Shown: positions 9,905-21,760, numbered from the stretch's first letter. The stretch is DNA of 64,000 bases from Cristatella mucedo (GCA_009760855.2 WPIO01000020.1:4967501-5031500), one strand, 5' to 3'. Made by a program: numbers and translations. The notes: generated by a model not told the origin, from the sequence alone.

Positions 9905-11590
9905 TTTAACAATATCACTAATAGTAATAATAATAACAGTAATACATTCGATAAAGTGCCCTCAGAGAATTCAATCTCTTTCTAGGCGTTTCACATTGGC
10001 TGCAAAGGAAGCACAATCGAATGGTTAGTGGTGGCATTCGCGATGACAACATGCATTATATTGTTAAGGGTGACATGCAAGAACGAATCACAAAAACACA
10101 TTAAATGCTGTGATGAATGGGTGCGTTTCAATTTCTTTTTAAATGTGGTCAAGTCAGGGGATGTCGTGATGCAAGTCGGGAGTGAGTCCCAGGCTTTGGG
10201 AGAATACGAACTAAAGGCACGGCCTCCAAAGGATTTGAGATTTGTACGAGGTATAGGTAAACAATTAAGATTCCGTGTGCAAAAGCGTGTGGTACGATGC
10301 TTACTTAGTCTGGTGGGGCAGTAGATCTTATAGGCAGTGTGGAGCCAAAGAATGAAGTGACCTAAAAGTGAGTGACAAAACCTTGAAGTCGATGTGCTGC
10401 TTGACTGGGTGCAAATAGGCGAGAAGTGGTGTGATGTGGAAACTGTTATGCTCACGACAAACAAGCCTAGCTGCGGAGTTTTGCACCAGCTGTAATCGCC
10501 TGATTGCACATGCCGGTAGGCCAGCAAGCAGAGAGTTACAGAAGTCACGATGTGATGTCACAATTGTATGGACCAATTTAGATGTGGTATCCCCATCTAA
10601 GCAAGCCCAAATTTTAGCAATGTTATGCAGCTGAAAGTAGGCAGACTTGGCTGTGAAGCTGAAGTGGTCGTCTAATGAAGGGTCACTTTGGAACAGGCCG
10701 CCTAGATTTCGCACAGATTCACCAAGACCTATGCTGGCAGAGCCGATTGTGAGCATACACCTTCCAATTTATGAATCAAACTTGGTTTGCCCATCACCAG
10801 TAAGTTGGTTTTATCATCATTTAATTAAAGAAAGTTTGCTGCCATCCACGTGTGAATGTCACTAATACGTGCAGTAAGAGAGTTGAGAGAATTCAATGTG
10901 CTCGAAGGATCAAAGCAAAGGTACAGCTGAGTGTTATCTGCGTAGACGTGAAGGCCTAGATTGTGCCTAGCAATCACATCGGCAAGAGGGAGAGTATTAA
11001 TCGTGAAAATAACGGGAGCAAGAACAGAGACCTGGAGTACCGCATACTTCAAAGGCTCCTCGGATGAGCTATGTCCTTTCACATCAATACTCTAGAGTCT
11101 AGGACCTGAACCATTTCGATACAGTGCCAGTGATGCCCAGGCGAGATGAGAGGCACTCAAGAAGGGCTTGGTGATCGATAATATCAAAAGAAGCCGAAAG
11201 ATCAAGCAAAACAAGCAGAGAGAATACCTAAGTCGTAGAGACACTCTACCTAAGTCTGCATCCTTAAGTAGGTCGTTATAAACCCAAACGAATGCTAACT
11301 CGGTAGGGCGATTAGCTCTAAAACCTGACTTGAACTTACTAGCAAGGTTTGAAGTTTCAATATATAAGTTCAGTGACAATTCGTTCCAATATCTTAGATA
11401 GGAACGGTAGAAGGGAGGCTGGGCGGAAGTGCTCAAGCTCTCTTGGTCTAGTGATGTTTTCGAGTGATGGCTTGACTACAACCTCTTTGAAAGGTGCTAG
11501 GACATGACCTGAGGCTAATGACATATTCATGATGTTAGCAAAGCTTATCTTGTAAGGCCCTCTGGTCCTCATAGGACACCTCTAAAGCTG
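9905..11590 (-). pseudogene. LINE-1 copy, CR1/L2-like reverse transcriptase (decayed)
   Basis: Read on the minus strand from 11,572, RT domains appear in the right order but in shifting frames: 'SGHVLAPFKEVVVKP' with 'FRPASLLPFLSKILERIV', then 'KFKSGFRANRPTELAF', 'VLQVSVLAPVIF', and the catalytic box as YADNTQLYLCFDPS. The C-terminal 'DFCNSLLAGLP' and 'RRLQLVQNSAARLV' follow, and the 3' UTR ends in an (ATT)-type tail near 9,909. The YADD aspartate is changed to Asn, and GVPQG to AVLQV. With the frameshifts, this makes the copy dead. No ORF1 or endonuclease is seen, so it is 5'-truncated. Confidence 0.88.
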
Positions 11591-12169
11591 CTATGAGCAT
11601 TCACAGTTGAGAGTCAGTGTGCAAAGTGAGAAGTGCACAGTGACAAGAGCAAGTCCTTGAACAAATAACCTAGCAAGAGGCGATTAGCCAAGCATCAACA
11701 TGTGAGGCCAATCAATTGACAGGTGGGTGCAATACACTATCAACAGATGAAGAGGGAATTTCAACTGACGACCGAGCATTTCATCGTGTGGCTAACGATG
11801 AAAAAGGAAAAGCTACCGGCGCTCACGTTCAGGCGCATGACATGCCATGACATAGGACAGGAACACTTCACGAACCCCACCTGGTGTGAGAGACGTCTGC
11901 TGTTAAGCATTTTGTCAACATAAGAGAAATCGGTAAAGAGGGAAATACTGTGAAGACACGGGCTGTTAGGCTATAGCCATGCACGAAACTATGGCAACTA
12001 AGCACCGGCCAGTACACTGACAAGCATTGCTGCAAGGAAAACTCACAATTGAGAACATGCTTGCTTCTCATATGTAGCCATCAACTAGATTGTAATCACA
12101 TGACAGGGCAGCTGACCTCATCGGCAGCACACAGAGAAGCTTTATCAGCATCAGTATTCATTTCCAAGG

Positions 12170-12275
12170 GCCACTCCTTTAGTCTTTACTCGCTGCATCC
12201 TTTGCAGCATATGCTTAGAATGACTAAAAAGTGATTTAGCTCTCTTTAGGCACTATACAAATGTCTCATCAAGGC
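12170..12275 (+). repeat. possible LINE-1 3' tail remnant
   Basis: CTTTGCAGCATATGCTTAGAA, read in parts, followed by TTTAGGCACTATACAAATG, resembles the end of LINE-1 copies (TTTGCAGCAGATCTAAAG then GGTGCTATATACAA). The match is weak and short. Confidence 0.35.
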
Positions 12276-13031
12276 AAATCTCAAGCACTACATAGACCAG
12301 CTCCTACCAAAATTTGAATGGCATACCGGCTTTGCCGAATTCCGGCTTGTGCTGTCCAACGGCGACACAGATGGCGATTCGCAAAGGCATGCACACACAT
12401 CGGTTCGCATGCTTCAAGAGAGCAATACATAAGCAAAGAGTCAAGCAGACCATAAATAAAAGTCAGTGTGAAAACCTTCAACACTACCGAGGTCCGTGGA
12501 CAACTCGATGGTGTGATAAAAGACAACAAACGGTCCAGATTTTGCCCGAGCACGATTAATGCCATACGTAATAAGCATAGCAGCACTTCTACGGCAAGAA
12601 TAGACCCTAGCAGCTCTACAGAATTGGAAGAAATAAGAAATGACTCCCAGGCTTCAACCACTCAAGATTGATCTAATTACAAATTAGAGCACATGTAAAT
12701 CATGAAACAGATTTGCAGTGAAACCCCCTTTGCCAGGTGAATGAAGTACGTGGTGATCCACGGTGACTTTAAAAAAAGGCCCGGCAATGCATGCACACGT
12801 CGCACAGGCATACATACAACAGTCAAGATGAGACTAACGGAGCCAGCAGCCACTAAGTTACGACAGAGAACAGTTTAAAAAAATGAGCCTCGGAGTGAGT
12901 ATCGCATTTCTGGGCGAGATCGAAACACAACCAGGAGCCGCCGAACATAGTTTTCACGCGTTTCTCAAGCGACACAAAAAGGATCACGAATCTGCGTAAT
13001 GTCGCACTGTCAAGGTTGCACACGCACTTAC

Positions 13032-13205
13032 TCGTCTGATAGGCTTCTCACGTGGAGCCAGAGCTTTCCTGCAGTGAGGGCAAGACTTGCTCGAGGTAAG
13101 CCACTGCGACAGACATCCGTGGTGAAAGGTGTGACCACAGGGCATGGCAGCGACATCTTTATCCTTCTCGAAATAATCAGTGCAGATAATGCATTGCGCA
13201 CGCAT
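13032..13205 (-). CDS. TRAIP: TRAIP homologue, exon 1 (RING-H2 E3 ligase domain)
   Basis: The exon starts at ATG (13,205-13,203) and ends at CGA before GTAAGT, giving 58 codons in phase 0. It encodes a RING-H2 finger: C5-x2-C8, C23-G-H25-x2-H28, C31, then C42-P-H-C45, with Trp35 at the usual E2-contact position. The motif MRAQCIICTDYF and 'AAMPCGHTFHHGCLSQW' closely follow animal TRAIP. TRAIP is known as a nuclear E3 ubiquitin ligase acting at replication forks, where it ubiquitylates the CMG helicase at converged forks and DNA-protein crosslinks. Together the five exons give 523 residues against 469 in the human protein, with the extra length mainly in the disordered tail. Four junctions all keeping frame make the assignment strong; transcript evidence is lacking. 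Confidence 0.9.
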
Positions 13206-14390
13206 GTTTGCAAAAGTATATCTGCCTGAGACCGATGGAAAACTCCAGTCCAGCGACTATCTGTAACGATCCGCGCGCATGAAACATTGGAATACGCCAC
13301 GAACATTTAAGAGTGGGTACCGAAGACTGCTAGTGAGGTGACCAATCATTTGGTCATGAGGCGTAGTAGTTGCACTTATACATCATCACGCCATCAATGC
13401 TTAAAGGACGAGAGCGCACACGACATATATCACTAGATCGCGCCACTTACGCACGAGTGGTCGCCGGACAACCATTCCGAAGTACATGCTGGCAACGAAT
13501 TGAGTTGGCCATCAAAGGTATTATTTGTAGCCAATAATACCTTTTTGAACACTTTGATAACAATGCTAGATATTGCCTACGCATATGCTAACACGGCGAG
13601 TCTATTTCGAAAGCCGGCGACGCAAGTGAGTCGAAACAACAGCAAGCACTTCAGAAAAACCGGCGACGAAAAGGTGAAGGCCGACATCGAGCGGTTGGAG
13701 TCCAGGAGTTACCTCGTAGTATATAGGATATTAGCATAGGATGCATCTTCCTTAAACCATGCATATGAAATAAGGCGTATAATTTGTGGCTTTTCCTATG
13801 GGCTTACTGGACCTCAAAGATGCAAATACAGTGTGGTGATGGGGGTAGGGCTGCGCAAGCGCTAGAAACGGTCGCTGTACTAAAGCGAAGCGTGCAACCT
13901 AAGCTCTAAATGCTGTACTCGAGACATATTTATTTGCAATTAATCTAAAGAATTTTAAAATTATATCATTCATGCAATTTTGTGACACTAATTTTCTTAC
14001 TATGGGTAAACTGAGCATATGGATAAGCACCGCGTCGCTAATGGATATACATTGGTACATCAGCTTACGAGTGTCTGGACATACGAATGTTTCGAGATAC
14101 GAGCTGCATCTCGTCCGACTTTTTTCTTTGAGTTGCGAGAAAAATTCCGGTTACGAGCCAGCTTCAGGTACTCCACCGCCAGCTGCCGCAGCGAACGTCG
14201 CCTATTGTTACTCAGGCCAATAAGAAGCAGCGAACGACGTTCCGTTGCAAGACGCTGCCCTACGACCCAGGTGTGACGCCAGGCACTGGCCTGTGGGTTC
14301 GCTCCCAGACAGACTCGAGCGAGCCATCGTGGAGCTTGGATGCACAAGATCGCCAGACTCCGGCGTTAAATCCGACTACGGCAGGAACAG
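13206..14390. other. TRAIP upstream region; no identified gene
   Basis: This should contain the TRAIP promoter, on the minus strand just above 13,205; I see no distinct TATA box. An open frame at 13,500-13,739 (plus) with a 'DEKVKADIERLESR' stretch and an internal GTGAGT could be an exon of a divergent gene, but I do not recognise it. The other open frames are unconvincing. Confidence 0.35.
13514..13544. repeat. perfect 12-bp inverted repeat (hairpin)
   Basis: AAAGGTATTATT (13,514-13,525) and AATAATACCTTT (13,533-13,544) are exact reverse complements around a 7-base loop. Function unknown. Confidence 0.9.
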
Positions 14391-14394
14391 CTAA

Positions 14395-14865
14395 GTATGT
14401 AATGTAATGTACTGTATCTCCGTCAGTAACTCCACAAAGTCATAAAGACCATGTGGGTGTTACGCAGGAGAGTTTTGTATAGCGCACTCACAGCCTAAGC
14501 GGCTTTCGGTACGCATTCGGTAGCCAACAGACTTCGTCTCACGCAACAAAGAGAAAGCGGGAAGCATAGCAGAGTCAGGAGAGCAGTTGAGGTAGTGAGT
14601 AGCATAGAAGTAGCAGTTCAGGACCGCTGAAAAAGATGTGCCATAGTCGGCAGTTGGAGAGTAGTTGTCGTTGCGTAAGAATTGTGGAAGCGAGCTCCAC
14701 AGTCTAGGACCTGCAGAGCTAAAGCTTCTGTCGCCAACTGTCTTTAAGCAGAGGAATGGGACAGCTAATTTATTGTCCACACATGACCTGAGGGCGCGAA
14801 CCGGCTGAAACTGATGCAGCAGTTCAGCTAGATACGAAGCAGCCAGGCCGTGGTGGGCTTTGTAC
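14395..14865 (-). pseudogene. LINE-2 3' end (RT C-terminus and tail)
   Basis: The minus strand encodes 'VDNKLAVPFLCLKTVGDRS', 'FSSAGPRLWSSLP' and 'LRNDNYSPTADYGTSF' in one frame, then a stop followed by TAACACCCACATGG and an (ATTAC)-type end. The 'GDR.FS.AGPRLW.SLP' motif is the C-terminal hallmark of CR1/L2-type LINE polymerases. The copy is 5'-truncated near 14,865. Its sequence is very close to 24,158-24,522 and 36,938-37,288, so the family was active comparatively recently. Confidence 0.85.
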
Positions 14866-14869
14866 TGTA

Positions 14870-15590
14870 CTCTATTTAAGCAATATCATCCTGCGAGAGT
14901 TCATCGCATAACTGATAACAATCAGCGCGTCCGTGTAAAGGCCCAGCTAGTATACTGAAAGCGCGGAAAGCCCGGCAAAAAGGGCAAAAATTGGGGAATA
15001 AGATTCCGATATTCATTTCAGCCTTTCTCCTCTAACTCTATTAGCATCTTCAAGTCGTCTGATCTCCCAGTTACTCCTGTACATTAGGATTAAGAAAACC
15101 AGTTTATTGTAAGACATTATATTGTGATGTTTATAAAACATTATTCGTTATTTATAAGTTCATTTTTAATTTAAAAACGTGTGACACAATTGTAGTTTTT
15201 TGAGGGTCCGGAACAGATTATGAAATTTCAATTCATATCAATTGGGAAAATTGATTTGACATGCTAGTAATTTGAATTAAGAGCTCCGGCACGAAACGAC
15301 TTGAACTCATAAGCCGAGGTACCGCTGTACTGGCTAACAGACAATAAAACCGCAGTGGCCATTCCTGCCCAAAAATAGCCCCGACGCCAATTAGCAGCAT
15401 CTAAACTGTAACAATTTAATGTTCAGCGCTCTTTGTGATGCCTCTTTTACTGTTCAGATCCTGCCGGATGTAGTTGCATGATTTGAAAGCCTGCTTTTCT
15501 ACTTTAAAACCGTTTCCCAGACAAATTGCCAATGTGCTTTGAACTGTCACAACTTGAGTAATGTGCCACTGATCAATGTGAAGCTTTGCG
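14870..15590. other. AT-rich unassigned stretch
   Basis: No gene or recognisable repeat was seen. The right part may hold a very degenerate first unit of the tandem repeat that follows. Confidence 0.4.
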
Positions 15591-15599
15591 GGCACGAAT

Positions 15600-16160
15600 C
15601 TTATTTTGCATGTAATTGTAGCTGTATTATTGCACTAGTGCACTATTCCATCATTGCGTGTATGGGTTGGGGCCATAGCATGAAATTTAGTTGGGAAAAT
15701 CGTTACACTAGATTCTATAACATGAATTTAAAACCGTAGTTGCTCGACGCTTATTGTGGAAATGACATCTATATCGAAGTTTGATTATGTAGGGAGGCTG
15801 GCAATCTCGGGCCATTTGAAGCTATAGCATGAGAAAGTCCTTACGATATTCCATTACATTTTGTCAGCTAACACAGAGTACTACTTTTTATATTGCGTAA
15901 TCGAAACCGCAGTTTCGCGGAGCCTGTTAGGTAAATGGCCACTGTATCGCAGTTCGAAATTGCAGGGCAGCTCGGGCGGTTGACGGCCGTTGCATTAGAA
16001 CACCGATTCTCAATTGCAAGAAATTTTGAAGGTGAGCCCATACCTCCGGTTTTCGATATTGCGGAATCAAAACACAATATGTGCGGAGCCTATTGTGGAA
16101 ATAGCAGCTGTATTGCAGTTGTATTATGTTAAGATGCTGGCTGGTCCCAGGGTCATAGTG
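15600..16160 (+). repeat. degenerate tandem repeat, period about 170 bp
   Basis: A block of the form 'CTATTGTGGAAAT..CAGCTGTAT.GCAGTT' recurs at about 15,750, 15,921 and 16,088, spaced 171 and 167 bases. It is accompanied by repeated 'ATATTGCG.AATC.AAAC' blocks before the second and third. A fainter fourth unit starts near 15,600. The copies differ at many positions, so the array is old. It directly abuts the hAT relic and may be a subterminal repeat of that transposon. Confidence 0.55.
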
Positions 16161-16338
16161 AGACTTTTCGGCACCAGGGGACAAAGCTACCGATGACGAC
16201 CCCCTCTCCTCGTCAAAAATCGCTGCTACTTAGCACCACCGCTGAGAAAATTCAAAAAGCACACCCTTACAGGCATATCGAGTCAAGAAAGTTTTATTAA
16301 GTGTAGTACAGGTACAAGATTGCTATTGCAGCTTTTAC

Positions 16339-17750
16339 TTAGGTGAGTTTTTCTGGCCTTGAACGTTCAAACAGGTCTATCATAGTTTGAAAGTCAATAT
16401 TTTTCTTATTTTCTTTTTCTATGCTTAACAAGGCCAAATCAAAGTGCCGACCTTGCCCCATTGATGCTCTTAGATAAAACAGGATTGTCTACAGAATTTG
16501 GTCGGTCTCTGCGATTCATTCTTCGTGTGTATATACCTACTTAAACTATGCCTGCAGCTTGCGGATTTTATAACCAACGATTTAGTAATGCGTTCTATAA
16601 AGCATCTGTAAAGTTCCTAGACAAATTTAGTTCTGTGACGGTACTATACAGATACAATGGTTATATTTTTACTATTCAGCTTGTTAAAGGAACATTCACA
16701 ACTGGCAACTGGTAAAGCTAATGTGAGAAGAGCTTGCAAGCCAACTCTCAAATTAGGAAACACATCTTCGCCATAAATAACAATTAACATGCGTTCCAGT
16801 GGTTTTTTAGTGCAGAGTCGTGATGTATGGCAAGGTGCATTTTAATGTCACACATTTCGTCATAAACCTCTACTCCATCAACGTCTGAAGAGCAGAAGCT
16901 TCCAAGATATAGACATTGCTGGCGGAGTTTGGTTCGTTCAAGATGTTCTAAAGCTACTCTACATTCAACAAGAAATCAAATTTGGCGTCAAGATCTGTGA
17001 GCCGAAGAAACCCAATTGTAACTTCTTTTCGGAGATAGTCTAGGCTTTCCATCGTTATCCTTGAAATCTCCTCTGCCGTGAGACACCAACTTAAAAGAGT
17101 TCCTCCAAGCGTCTGCGTCCTTCGGCAGATTCTTCGTTAAACTGTAGCTCCCCACAATTTACATCTCTTCTTAGCATCTAGTAGTGATTCTTGGCTCAGG
17201 TCTTCTCGTCGTCTCGACAACTGAGTCTCAAGAAAATAGAGGTCACAAGAGGAATAATCTTTCAAGTTCATCTCTTTTGATCCTGAAATCTATTTTGAAC
17301 GCTGTCGATCTTCCTTAAGAGGCTGCACAAAAATGGCAACATGGCCAAACACCTAAAGCTCAAAATACAATGCAGGAGACTGCCAGCTTCACTCCTTGTA
17401 TCGGGTGCTCCACTTGCGTCCCCAAACAGTTGCTCAACAAGACGTACAATGCTGTTCGGTCCATCGCTGATAGCTTTCACAGCCTCCACTCTTGCTGCCC
17501 ACCTTGTTGCCGAGTGGCGTCCGACAGTGACGGCTAAGACTTTCTTCCGTTCTGCCCACCTCGGAGGTTTGATCTTGAAAGGAACGAGTAGGTGCTCTCT
17601 ATTGTTCCAAAAACGGTTAACGTCAACGGAATCTTGACTTCAAAATGAACTCCTGCCAGGTTCAAGCCGCTGTTATCGTAGCGCTTAAAAAACATTCCCT
17701 TCTCATTTCTGGAGAGTATTCTCTTTCGGACACCGGACGAGTGGCCAGAC
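16339..17750 (-). pseudogene. hAT-superfamily transposase relic (ZMYM1/DUF4371-like)
   Basis: On the minus strand, conserved hAT segments appear in order across several frames. First 'YDNSGLNLAGVH' (usual 'GYDNASNMSGKY.G') and 'VFGTIESTYSFLSRS', then HSATRWAARVEAVKAISD (the conserved 'TRWSAR'). Next comes a 'LLHCILSFRCLAMLPFL' stretch, a degenerate middle, and finally 'FDLALLSIEKENKKNIDF' and a TAA stop at 16,341-16,339. That last motif is the C-terminal hAT dimerisation signature. Several frameshifts and stops break it, so it cannot encode transposase. The N-terminal zinc finger is not visible, and terminal inverted repeats were not identified. Confidence 0.82.
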
Positions 17751-17799
17751 ATGAAGGCTGCAGCGTTGCCGCAACGCGGCCGGTTATTCAGCCTAGCGT

Positions 17800-18060
17800 G
17801 CGTCATCTAATAACGTGCCGTTGCTCAGCCGCGGCACGCTGGCTCGCCCTCGGCGCTGCTTGGCAGGCCGAGCTCGCCCTTGACGTGACGCGAGCCCGCC
17901 AGTGGCAGGCAGGATCGGCGCGAGCGGACGGGAGTGGCAGTTAGGGCGCGGACGGAGGGGCGAACGGCCGCCTGCTTGCTGCGCCACGAGCGCCGGGGCA
18001 ATTGCGTCCAGTCTAGTGTGTAAACCCGCAACGACACTGCGTCCGAGGTGGAATTAAAAC
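17800..18060. other. short GC- and CpG-rich patch
   Basis: This patch stands out from AT-richer flanks by dense CpG and GC (for example CCGCGGCACGCTGGCTCG). It sits at the upstream end of the hAT relic and might be the element's 5' region or an unrelated CpG island. There is no supported gene. Confidence 0.45.
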
Positions 18061-18419
18061 CGCAGCGTTGTGCTGTTTGTTTCGGAAATGGCTATCCGGG
18101 GTACGCAAGTGCTTGCGTTCGTGTCACCAGTAATCCGCCTCGGAACAGTCTTAGTGGGAGGACACCTACAAGGAATATCGCACAGCCTTAGCATCTTATT
18201 AAAAAATAGGCTAGCGTTGTTTGGGTACACACTCTTTGTATGTAAATATAAAATTTCGAATATATTTAAAAGCTGGCATAAATTAAAATTTTGAATGTCT
18301 ATTTAAACCAGCATTACTTACAATTATTTTTTCGGGCATATGTTTTCCGGCTGTTGTGCTTGACGCTTAGGTCGTATTGAATTTTTTCGGCTGGCTTTTT
18401 CCTGAACTTAGTATTAAAA

Positions 18420-18615
18420 AAATAATAACTGATTGAACGGGCTCTTTTGTTTAGGGAAAGAAGAGCCTTCACGGCAATCACCACCGCTTGCAGCGGCAAT
18501 AAAAGATCGCGCACAGCTGGATTCAAACCCACGACGTCGATACCGAGGCCGTGAAAAACAACCGCCTTACCTAGTGTGCCATCACGGCTCACAATTTGTT
18601 GATGCACCAATTATT
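18420..18615 (-). repeat. SINE-2 family copy
   Basis: The plus strand shows GAAGAGCCTTCACGGC, ACCGCTTGCAGCGGC, GGATTCAAACCC (B box in reverse) and CCGCCTTACCTAGTGTGCC in family order. The head is the best preserved minus-strand match to the copy at 2,998. Confidence 0.82.
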
Positions 18616-18619
18616 ACTC

Positions 18620-19155
18620 GTCACCCGTTGAGTCTTGAGGAAAATTGGCCAACTACGAAAACACTGGTAGTCTAGTTTCATCTAAAGGAACGGTCGCGAG
18701 TAGGCTTTTTAACCCCACTTTCTATAGTGACCTCAGACATTTTCATTTCAAACTGGTGCTTGGAGGCACTTGCATATCGTATTCTTCAGGATGAAAAACC
18801 ATGACTTGGATGTGAGACTGCTAGCCTCTACTGAGTTATATGACCCAATGGCTAAACGATGCATAGCATTTGCTGCAACGTGCTACATTCAGTAGCAATC
18901 GAACTATGAAGAGGAGCTTTGAAAGAAACAAATATTAACTTTGGGTAAATACTGTCAGATTGGTACTCCGATGTCAATAAAATTCCTTAGATATCGCCTG
19001 GCTAAAAAATCGTGCTTTACTGCAACACATCCACAGAAAACTAATCCCAAGATTCTAGGCCTAAGAAAGCCAAATCTCTCCTTGAGAGAAAAACCAATAA
19101 CTCTGGACTGGCAGCTATTGCTAGTCCAGCTAGCGTTTAAGTGCTGTAGGGAATC
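18620..19155. other. unassigned stretch
   Basis: AT-rich sequence without a feature I can support. Confidence 0.4.
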
Positions 19156-19159
19156 TATT

Positions 19160-19350
19160 TCGACTCACTAAAAATATTAGCTGATTAAATAGCCTCATTT
19201 GTATAGCTGCAGAAGAGCCTTACCGGCTATTGCCACTGCTTGCAGTGGGATATACCAATATAGGATGGCCCACTGCAACTACCCACGGGCTCGAACTCAA
19301 GACCGTGAAGAGAGAGCACAGCAAGCCATCATACCACAATGCGAGAGGCA
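19160..19350 (-). repeat. SINE-2 family copy
   Basis: The family blocks appear in reverse: TTAGCTGATTAAATAGCC, TATAGCTGCAGAAGAGCC, CCACTGCTTGCAGTGG and GGGCTCGAACTC (degenerate B box). A short (AAT)n run follows at 19,397-19,420, not obviously part of it. Confidence 0.75.
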
Positions 19351-19429
19351 TTACGCCCCGCTTGCTTTAAAAAAATACATTCTCATAATCTTTGATAATA
19401 ATAATAATAATAATAATAAGGATTGCCGT

Positions 19430-20300
19430 ATTTCTCACTTGATATATGATTTGCCTCATTAGGTGATGTAATAGTTCGACCCATTTAAGGATTGATCCTT
19501 TGTAAATAGACCTGCCAAGATAAATTATTTTAGTGATTAGACATTTCAGAAGGCGATACAATGAAGCTCGCTGGGCAGAATGGCTTGCAACATGCCACCC
19601 TAAATGCTAGGTTGGTTATGACGCTAAATAAATGTTAGAAAGCCATTTTTTGGACTAACCATGGCAATGGCTATGATTAGAAGCATACATACCCCAAGCA
19701 ACAATTTGCAGCATAGATGCAGAAGCACAAGATTTAAATCACTTGTTCTTGTAACCATATTTATTCATAGAAGCACCAACAAATTCCATTTAGTTCCTAC
19801 GTTTTCTGCAAGTTGCAAATATCAATGGCTGTAGGGCGCATACAGAGAGTTTGGCCAGAGGAGATTGGATCTCACTCAGATAAGAATTTACAGCGAAACT
19901 ACGAAGCAGGCGCCAGGTGCATGGTTATAGCAGCATGCAGCTAGTAACAGGAAGCAGCTATGATTCATAATTGCTCTCAGAATCTGTGTGATTCTGAGGG
20001 GAAGCATGGCAGTGAATGCATTGCCAAAGTGCCTCCAAGACTTCTGCATATTCGGCCAATACTGCTCCACAATAGCTCAATCGTCTGCAGAGCAAGGGTA
20101 GGGAGGCATGCCCAAACTGACCTGTGACTGACCTGCCCAAGCTGTGGTGACTGTGGTGATTGTGGTGGCTGTGGTGACACCATAGCCGACTTGCCTCCGG
20201 TGCTTCAGCTTATGGATACCGGCAGCAGTCATAGGCAGCATCAGGCAGGTTGAACAAGACAGCCAGCCAGCATCTTGTACAATTTTCATATGTGACCTAT
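19430..20300. other. unassigned stretch with a short minisatellite
   Basis: The only structure seen is about four and a half 9-bp units of CTGTGGTGA type at 20,139-20,179. The open frames here are short and unrelated to known families. Confidence 0.45.
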
Positions 20301-20405
20301 ATAATAATAGCAATGGTTATGCACTTGATAAAGCACTCTCAGAGAAAACTCAATCTCTTTCTGGGTGCCTTAAATTTGCTGCAAAAGGAAACACGATTTA
20401 ATGGT
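20300..20405 (-). repeat. LINE-1 3' tail fragment
   Basis: ATAATAATAGCAATGG, CACTTGATAAAGCACTCTCA, AATCTCTTTCTGGGTGCC and TTTGCTGCAAAAGG reproduce the inverted LINE-1 end. Confidence 0.75.
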
Positions 20406-20611
20406 CTCACTTTTTAGCAGTTAGAACAAGAAAGTGAGCTTAGGCAGCCCCCCTGATAGTAGTGAGTGTAAACTGAGCCTGGGGTATCCCAGAGTAATAC
20501 CGTTTGCCTTAAATCAAGACATCATCCGACGGACATGCATGAAAAACAGCTAAACGCACTGTAAGCTGAGCTGTATGACAAACATTTCTCACCTTGACTG
20601 CTAGGATGTCT

Positions 20612-20710
20612 CATAATAATAATAATAATAATGCACTTGATAAAGCACCCTCAGAGAACTCAATCTCTTTCTAGGCACATTCCATTTGCTGCAAAGTGAA
20701 ACTTAATATA
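20612..20710 (-). repeat. LINE-1 3' tail fragment
   Basis: (ATA)n followed by TGCACTTGATAAAGCACCCT, CTCAATCTCTTTCTAGGCAC and TTTGCTGCAAAG. It lies 300 bp from the previous fragment in the same orientation, so either two insertions or a local duplication. Confidence 0.75.
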
Positions 20711-20714
20711 ACTA

Positions 20715-21635
20715 AATGCCTCCTCCAGCTCGCACACTAAGAGTTTCAGATTTCCAACAACCAAGTTACTCGCATTGCATGCATTAGGGACATGATTACT
20801 TACTAGTTCCAAGTAAAAAAACACACTGTAGATGAACAAACTGGATAGCCGGGCACTCATAATTTTTATTAGTGTGTACAATGAGCACATACTGAAAAAA
20901 CTACCAACTCAGGAGATCAAATGTAACTCCTGCATCCAGCCAAAGTGACAGATGTAAATAGGCAGAACATGTAATAAAAGGATGCGAACTTGGACAATGC
21001 ATGGTTCACACCCAAGTGCATCTACAATTGCATACTAGCTGGGGAGCTTTGAAATTGGCAGTCTGTCTACAGCTCTTTCTACTAAAACGGAAGGAAAACC
21101 GTTGAAATGGCTTCATTTGTACTCAATAGGCAAGGACTGTAGGCATTCAAAGTGATACGTTCAGTAAACACAGTAATAAAAAAGCATGCATGGTGAGCTA
21201 GTCGCATTTCAGATGAGCCGGCTGAATATTTTGCATCGGTGTCTCTCTACTAAAGAAATACTTGGAGTGATTCACAGTGGAAGCGCCGAAAGTCCATAAA
21301 CAAAAACAGATTTATTGACATCGCTTACAATGATGGTAGCAAATAATTCGAGATCTAAGCTTCGAGAGGAACCAGTTCGAATGGGACAGGTTGGATAACA
21401 ATTTTAGCATAGATCCACAACGAGTAGTCCGTACGGCAAAGAAACACCTCGTTCTTATTGAGAAACATTTGCTTCCTTAGAAACTATCGTGTAATCCAGC
21501 GGCACAGAAATTCGAGCACCTGGGATGGCTGTCAATACTATGCATGATACAACCCCCTCCCCGTTGAGAGGCTAGATAAATACCCCAAGCAGCATTGATA
21601 GTACTCAACAAGAAAAATATTTACCAAGACATGAG
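20715..21635. other. unassigned stretch
   Basis: No gene or repeat recognised. Confidence 0.4.
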
Positions 21636-21760
21636 AAACATAATATTAATAACAATAATAATAATGAATTTGATATTGCGACTTCGGAGAACAATTTCTA
21701 GACACTTTAAATTTTCTGCAAAGAAAGCACGATAAAATGGTTGACCATGCTAAATGACAG

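Larger units (their letters stand above)
9000..13031 (-). other. TRAIP intron 1 (4.0 kb, repeat-filled)
   Basis: The intron is bounded by donor GTAAGT (13,031-13,026) and the exon 2 acceptor. It contains a SINE-2 copy, a 1.7-kb LINE-1 copy in the same orientation as the gene, and a weak LINE-1-like tail near 12,170-12,275 (plus). The stretches 9,320-9,900, 11,600-12,170 and 12,280-13,025 show nothing I recognise. Confidence 0.75.

Noticed and set aside
17268-17489. Intact domesticated hAT-derived gene
   Set aside because: The conserved segments are spread over different frames with stops and indels between them, so it reads as a dead transposase.
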